Positions 15,905-20,360 of a stretch of 20,360 bases of DNA are shown here, in pieces. This DNA comes from Bacillota bacterium. GTDB lineage: Bacteria; Bacillota; Bacilli; Alicyclobacillales; SLC66. The notes below the pieces were generated by a model. It was not told the DNA's origin. It did no database searches and worked only from the letters and a program-made list of their open reading frames with translations. A program made the translations under genes and the position numbers. The stretch covers positions 1 through 20,360 of the forward strand of contig JAJZCJ010000021.1 in NCBI GenBank assembly GCA_021846145.1, read 5' to 3'. The number at the start of each line of letters is the position of its first letter. The stretch's first letter is position 1.

Positions 15905-17815
15905 ATGGTTAATATTGCAAGTTGGATTCATCCTGTTCTGATCGTTTTAGCGATAGTCGCAATCATTTTTGCACTGCTTAATTTTTCGAACTTAAAAAGA
16001 GTGTTGATTGGGCGTCCTATGCGCTCCAAAGACTTGCACACTGATCACAACAAATTATTTTGGTTAATTGCTCTGCCTATTTTAGCGGCAGATTTGTATT
16101 CCTCAGTAGCTTATGGACCAGAAGCTGGGATCACAGAAATTGCAAACTTAGGGATTAATGCAAAATGGTTAATCATTCCAATCACACTTACCACGATCGT
16201 ATTGTTAATTGTACTAATTATTTCTTATATCATGGGCGTGATGGCGTATCCCAATGGAGGGGGAGCATATGCCATTGCAAAAGATAACTTCACGAAACCA
16301 TATATGTCTTTATTGGCAGCAAGTGCGTTATTAATTGATTATGTCTTAACGGTGGCGGTGTCTGTTTCGGCGGGTGTACAGGCAATCAGTTCAGCATATC
16401 CTGTGGTGGCCCCCTATAATGCCTTACTTTCCATTATTTGTGTTTTCATTATCATGATTATTAATCTTCGAGGGGTCTCAGAATCTGCCACTGTTTTTGC
16501 ATGGCCTACTTTTTTGTTTATGGCCAGTATGGTGTTCATGATTATCACCGGGTTTTATAACGGTGTATCGCATGGATTTGTGCAATCCGTAACCCCTCCT
16601 TTTGGCAATATGCCAAAAGGATTAACGATGCTGTTATTACTCAAAGCATTTAGTTCAGCGTCCTCTTCGTTAACAGGACTCGAAACCATTTCTAACGCAG
16701 TGCCGATTTTTAGGAAACCATCGAGCAAAGGGGCAATCAAGGCATACATTGTACTTGGCCTGATCACTGCATTTACATTATTCGGTTTTTCTCTTCTTCT
16801 TTATTTTAAAGGAATTTCCGTCAATCCGAATAATACAATGTTATCGCAATTATTGATTGTATATTTTGGCAAGGGAATTATCTATCAAGTCATTATCTGG
16901 TCTACATTTGTCGTGCTTATTTTGGCTGCGAATTCCACATTTACAGGGTTTCCACAGTTAGCGGCACTGGTTGCCGCAGACCGTTTCTTACCCCGATCTT
17001 TAGCACTTCGCGGGGATCGATTAGGGTATTCTAACGGCATTGTGGTGCTCTCCGCCCTTTCTGCCCTGCTTATCGAAGCGTTTCAAGCCAACACGAACGC
17101 ACTGATTCCACTTTATGCGATCGGTGTGTTTGTCGCCTTTACTGTGGCTGAAATTGGGTTGACAAGGCGATGGCTGCGCATAAAGGGCAAAGGTTGGAGA
17201 GCCAAAGCATTGATGAACACGGTAGGCGGATTTTTAACGGCAGTGGTGGCGATCATTTTTGCTGTCACTAAATTTACTGGTGGTGCTTGGATTGTTTTGA
17301 TCGTTTTGCCATCCATCTATTTTGCAGCAATATCGATTCGTAAACATTATGACCAAGTGGCTAATGAACTGCGCATCGATCTTTCTGCCATGCGTCCAGA
17401 GAGCCACCGCGTGATTTCCGTCGTATTGATCTCCGGCGTGAATCGCGTGGTGTTAAACACCGTTTCTTTTGCAAAGAGCATTGATACGGATGTGATCGCG
17501 GTATACATTGGGTTTGATGATGAATCCATTGAAAAACTGGAAGCCAAGTGGCTGCAATGGGGAGAACCTTGCCGCTTAGTCACCTTAAAGAGCGAATATC
17601 GATCACTGCTGTTGCCATTAACTAGATTTTTGACGCGCCTAGAGAATTGGGAGGGTGGGCGCCCTGATCATATTCATGTGATGATCTCACAATTTGTCCC
17701 TAAGAAATGGTGGCACTACATTATGCACAACCAAACTTCATTCATGATTCGAACATGGTTATTGCGGCATAAAGATATCATTATTACAACGATTCCTTAT
17801 CACCTACATCAATAG
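15905..17815 (+). CDS. kimA: KimA-like potassium importer (APC superfamily, KUP-type)
   Basis: This 636-residue membrane protein closely follows Bacillus subtilis KimA (YdaO), a high-affinity K+/H+ symporter. Blocks ADLYSSVAYG, AYPNGGGAYAIAKDN, LLIDYVLTVAVSVSAGVQA and SSLTGLETISNAVP are shared. Residues equivalent to the K+-site residues of KimA are kept: D63, Y70, D145, T149 and the Thr in SSLTGLE. About 12 core helices are followed by a cytosolic domain (from ~505) with VISVVLISGVNRVV and QFVPKKWWHYIMHNQTSF, also as in KimA. Residues 8-28 form an extra N-terminal hydrophobic segment that I do not recall in KimA. AAGGAGG at 15884-15890 is 14 bases before the ATG, an unusually long gap. KimA is inhibited by cyclic di-AMP in Bacillus; no matching riboswitch is visible upstream. 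Confidence 0.82.
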   Translation: MVNIASWIHPVLIVLAIVAIIFALLNFSNLKRVLIGRPMRSKDLHTDHNKLFWLIALPILAADLYSSVAYGPEAGITEIANLGINAKWLIIPITLTTIVLLIVLIISYIMGVMAYPNGGGAYAIAKDNFTKPYMSLLAASALLIDYVLTVAVSVSAGVQAISSAYPVVAPYNALLSIICVFIIMIINLRGVSESATVFAWPTFLFMASMVFMIITGFYNGVSHGFVQSVTPPFGNMPKGLTMLLLLKAFSSASSSLTGLETISNAVPIFRKPSSKGAIKAYIVLGLITAFTLFGFSLLLYFKGISVNPNNTMLSQLLIVYFGKGIIYQVIIWSTFVVLILAANSTFTGFPQLAALVAADRFLPRSLALRGDRLGYSNGIVVLSALSALLIEAFQANTNALIPLYAIGVFVAFTVAEIGLTRRWLRIKGKGWRAKALMNTVGGFLTAVVAIIFAVTKFTGGAWIVLIVLPSIYFAAISIRKHYDQVANELRIDLSAMRPESHRVISVVLISGVNRVVLNTVSFAKSIDTDVIAVYIGFDDESIEKLEAKWLQWGEPCRLVTLKSEYRSLLLPLTRFLTRLENWEGGRPDHIHVMISQFVPKKWWHYIMHNQTSFMIRTWLLRHKDIIITTIPYHLHQ

Positions 17816-17840
17816 CGCGTGGAAAGAAGGTATGGTTAAC

Positions 17841-19019
17841 ATGTCGGAGACATTTATTAACGCGGATAGCGAAATCAAAGATCTTACGGATCAAGTAATC
17901 ACATGGAGAAGGCATTTTCATAAAAATCCAGAATTGTCATTTCACGAAGAACACACTTCACAATTTGTCTATGACATGCTTTTGTCTATACCCCATTTAG
18001 TGGTGACACGTCCTACAAAAACAAGTGTCATGGCGAGACTGATCGGCGATCTACCAGGTAAAGTGCTCGCTTTACGTGCTGACATGGATGCATTGCCGAT
18101 CACGGAAGAAAATCAGTTTGAATTTGCCTCCAAAGTAGCAGGCGTCATGCATGCTTGTGGTCATGATGGACACACTGCGATTTTACTTGGTACAGCTAAA
18201 ATCTTAAGTGGATTGAAAAATAAATTACGGGGCGAAATTCGCTTTTTATTTCAACATGCTGAAGAACTTTTTCCCGGCGGGGCAGAGGAAATGGTGGCAG
18301 TTGGCGTAATGAACGGAGTAGATATGGTGCTAGGCGCACACCTTTGGGCCTCTCTACCAGTGGGTATTGTGGCCACTGCGTCAGGTCCACTATTGGCGGC
18401 TCCCGATACCTTTCGCATTACGCTTTTGGGTAAAGGTGGGCATGCGGCTGACCCCAATGAAACAGTTGATCCGATTGTAATTGGCGCACACGTGGTAACC
18501 AACTTGCAATCTATTGTCTCGCGCTATAAAGATCCTTTCTTGCCAGCTGTTGTATCTATTACCCAATTTATTGCCGGCACCGCAGATAATGTGATCCCTA
18601 GCACCGCGATGCTAACAGGCACCGTTCGCACCTTCGATCCTGTGCTCAGAGATCAAATACCATTACAAATGGAGCGTGTCGTCAAGGGAATTTGTGATGC
18701 GCACGATGCGAATTACCAATTTGATTATCAGCACGGCTACCGACCCGTTATCAATGATCAAACTGTATCCGCTCAACTTGAGGCTTCGTTACAACATACA
18801 TTTGGTGAAAATGCGGTGGTAAAAGCCGAACCTACAATGGGTGGAGAGGACTTCTCTGCGTTTCTTCAAAAAGCCCCTGGCGCATTTTTCTTGATCGGTG
18901 CGGGGAATGAGAAGTTAGGAATCACTTATCCTCATCATCACCCTCGATTTACAGTAGATGAAGACGCGCTTGCCATTGGTGTAAAAGGTTACGTCAACGC
19001 CGTTTTCGATTTATTGTAA
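17841..19019 (+). CDS. M20-family amidohydrolase (N-acyl-amino-acid/hippurate hydrolase type)
   Basis: This 392-residue cytosolic zinc peptidase-type enzyme releases an acyl group from an N-acylated amino acid or similar amide. Metal-site motifs are clear: D81-x-D83 in LRADMDALP, H104-x-C106-G-H108 in HACGHDGH, E141-E142 in HAEELFPGG, H167 in GAHLW, and the C-terminal GGEDFSAF and HHHPRF blocks. The dimerisation domain lies about 180-295. The exact substrate cannot be read. Of two in-frame ATGs (17832, 17841) I choose the second, since AAGAAGG at 17824-17830 is 10 bases from it and one base from the first. It follows the KimA-like gene by 25 bases and precedes the EamA gene by 12. Confidence 0.88.
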   Translation: MSETFINADSEIKDLTDQVITWRRHFHKNPELSFHEEHTSQFVYDMLLSIPHLVVTRPTKTSVMARLIGDLPGKVLALRADMDALPITEENQFEFASKVAGVMHACGHDGHTAILLGTAKILSGLKNKLRGEIRFLFQHAEELFPGGAEEMVAVGVMNGVDMVLGAHLWASLPVGIVATASGPLLAAPDTFRITLLGKGGHAADPNETVDPIVIGAHVVTNLQSIVSRYKDPFLPAVVSITQFIAGTADNVIPSTAMLTGTVRTFDPVLRDQIPLQMERVVKGICDAHDANYQFDYQHGYRPVINDQTVSAQLEASLQHTFGENAVVKAEPTMGGEDFSAFLQKAPGAFFLIGAGNEKLGITYPHHHPRFTVDEDALAIGVKGYVNAVFDLL

Positions 19020-19031
19020 GGAGCGAAAAGC

Positions 19032-19985
19032 GTGAATCAACAACTGCCAACAACTACACTGTCAATTTATCCTGCTAGCGAAGCCTCACAACACTTGAAG
19101 GGGATGATCATGGTACTGACCGGAGCGGTGCTGTGGGGGCTTTCCGGAACGGCTGCTCAGGTATTATTTCAGCATGACAACGTATCACCATTGTGGCTTG
19201 TTACTGTTAGGATGGGCATCTCTGGATTGTTGTTAATTGCTGTGGTCATATGGCGTCAAGGTCTTGCAGATGCTTTTCGCATATTTACGCACTTTGCGGA
19301 TATTGGTCGCTTATCATTATTTGCGGTGTTTGGGTTAATCGGTGTTCAGTATTCGTATTTTGCGGCCATTCGTTATGGCAATGCGGCAACGGCCACTTTG
19401 CTTCAAAATCTAGGACCTGCGTTGTTGATCCTGTATTTTTCATTTAATAACAGAAAGTTGCCAGAAACAAAACAGATCATTGCCGTCGTTATCGCATTTC
19501 TTGGTACTTTTTTATTAGTGACTGGCGGCCATATGAACGGGTTGCAAATTTCATCCTTGGCGCTTTTTTGGGGGCTCTTTTCTGCTGTGGCCTTAGCATT
19601 TTATACTATTTTCCCAAGTAAAATTATTCATACCTACGGCACTGCAGCGACGGTTGGTTGGGCAATGATCATTGGTGCAGTGATCCTCAGTATCATTGAC
19701 AGGCCATGGCATGCGCATATCATTCTCACCGTTTCTTCAGTGACCCTGATTGGTTTTGTTGTGATTTTTGGAACATTTTTAGCTTTTTATCTTTATTTAG
19801 CAAGTATAAAATTGATTAGTCCTGCCGAGACCAGTCTGTTTGCGAGCGCCGAACCACTTACCGCCACAGTAGTGGCGATCGTGTTTCTCCATGTCCACTT
19901 AACGGCAGTCTCCATTCTTGGTGGTATCCTGATCATTTTAATGGTCATACTGCTTGCTAGAAAACCCAGAACCATTCGAGAATGA
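19032..19985 (+). CDS. EamA/DMT-family transporter, probable exporter
   Basis: This 317-residue protein has ten predicted membrane segments in two EamA repeats, starting with the conserved MIMVLTGAVLWGLSGTAAQVLF of the first repeat (here given in part: VLTGAVLWGLSGTAAQ). The second repeat begins near SLALFWGLFSAVALAFYTIFP, and the block SPAETSLFASAEPLTATVVAI is typical of the second half. Members export amino acids or other metabolites. GTG at 19032 is the start, with AAGGAG at 19018-19023 overlapping the stop of the M20 gene. The first ~25 residues are a soluble leader. Coupling to the M20 gene suggests it may export the released amino acid, which is inference. Confidence 0.87.
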   Translation: MNQQLPTTTLSIYPASEASQHLKGMIMVLTGAVLWGLSGTAAQVLFQHDNVSPLWLVTVRMGISGLLLIAVVIWRQGLADAFRIFTHFADIGRLSLFAVFGLIGVQYSYFAAIRYGNAATATLLQNLGPALLILYFSFNNRKLPETKQIIAVVIAFLGTFLLVTGGHMNGLQISSLALFWGLFSAVALAFYTIFPSKIIHTYGTAATVGWAMIIGAVILSIIDRPWHAHIILTVSSVTLIGFVVIFGTFLAFYLYLASIKLISPAETSLFASAEPLTATVVAIVFLHVHLTAVSILGGILIILMVILLARKPRTIRE

Positions 19986-20000
19986 GAAAGGGGAATTAGA

Positions 20001-20315
20001 ATGTCCGCAGTGATGATTGTGGAAGGCAAACACGACAAAGAACGACTACAAAAATTGTTGCCCCCAGATTTTATCATTCTTTGTACATTTGGCATTCCCA
20101 CCGAAGAACGATTGCAATGGCTAAAAACTACATCCACGGATGCAGATGTTTATATATTTACAGATAGTGATCTTGTGGGAAGAAGAATCCGCGGAATATT
20201 GAGTGACGAGTTTCCCGACGCAATTCACTTACACACAAAAAAAGAATACGGTGGTGTAGAAAAAACACCTGAGGAATACCTTCAAGAATTGCTTGAAAAG
20301 TACGAGTTAATTTGA
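20001..20315 (+). CDS. Small Toprim-domain protein (YusF/RNase M5-like)
   Basis: This 104-residue protein is little more than a Toprim domain, the metal-binding fold of primases, topoisomerases and RNase M5. The catalytic set is visible: E8 in VMIVEGKHDKERL and D55-x-D57 in IFTDSDLVGRRIRG, followed by the FPDAIHL strand. RNase M5 matures 5S rRNA but is longer, about 180 residues, so this is more like the short Bacillus YusF-type proteins, whose role is not known to me. AAAGGGGA at 19987-19994 supports the ATG. It follows the EamA gene by 15 bases and is the last complete gene of the series. Confidence 0.82.
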   Translation: MSAVMIVEGKHDKERLQKLLPPDFIILCTFGIPTEERLQWLKTTSTDADVYIFTDSDLVGRRIRGILSDEFPDAIHLHTKKEYGGVEKTPEEYLQELLEKYELI

Positions 20316-20356
20316 GCAATTTTTGCTTTGTGGTACTATGAAAAGGCAGAGGAGGG
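20312..20356 (+). promoter_or_regulatory. Promoter and ribosome binding site of a gene beyond the window
   Basis: TTGAGC (20312-20317) and TACTAT (20334-20339) are 16 bases apart, with a TG one base before the -10. AGAGGAGGG at 20348-20356 is a strong ribosome binding site whose start codon would lie just past 20360. Confidence 0.55.
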
Positions 20357-20360
20357 TAAA

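Overview
The window looks like chromosomal DNA from a spore-forming, low-to-moderate-GC Firmicute of the class Bacilli. The evidence is the gene block ytfJ/gerW - dacB - spmA - spmB - rluB - resD - resE, strong AGGAGG-type ribosome binding sites, many GTG and TTG starts, and LutABC with a GntR/FCD regulator. An Alicyclobacillaceae-like host is my guess from overall gene style; it is inference only. I see no CRISPR array, tRNA, rRNA, transposase or phage gene.

Layout. (1) 78-3686 (+): sporulation and cell-envelope block (YtfJ, terminator, DacB carboxypeptidase, SpmA, SpmB) ending in the pseudouridine synthase RluB. (2) 3755-6267 (+): the ResD/ResE two-component system behind a perfect extended -10. 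The cytochrome c maturation genes resABC, which commonly sit between rluB and resD, are absent. (3) 6291-8143 (+): an undescribed 54-residue protein that overlaps a PHP-family phosphatase, then a PhzF-family isomerase. (4) 8223-8531 (-): a small protein with an Sm-like motif and a C-terminal membrane segment. (5) 8635-10176 (+): a tyrosine phenol-lyase gene with an elaborate promoter: an upstream 18-bp palindrome, a cre-like 12-bp palindrome in the -35/-10 spacer, an inverted repeat in the leader, and a strong terminator. (6) 10188-13101 (+): lutABC lactate oxidation operon behind a 27-bp dyad, with a convergent FadR-type regulator gene (13093-13815, -) that overlaps the end of lutC. (7) 14050-15305: a divergent pair, an XRE-type regulator (-) and a HAD phosphatase (+), in visibly AT-rich DNA. 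(8) 15371-20315 (+): RraA, a KimA-like potassium importer, an M20 amidohydrolase, an EamA exporter and a small Toprim protein, all in one direction with short gaps. The promoter and ribosome binding site of a further gene lie at the right edge.

How the genes may work together. Tyrosine phenol-lyase yields pyruvate and ammonia (plus phenol), and LutABC oxidises L-lactate to pyruvate. Two adjacent units that feed pyruvate, each with its own palindromic control site, suggest a carbon-scavenging locus under catabolite and substrate control. ResDE is a redox or oxygen-limitation regulator in Bacillus. The M20 hydrolase and EamA exporter are nearly contiguous and could release and then export an amino acid; this is inference. 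No stretch over 300 bases lacks a gene; the longest gap (13816-14049) holds the regulator's promoter and a long hairpin.
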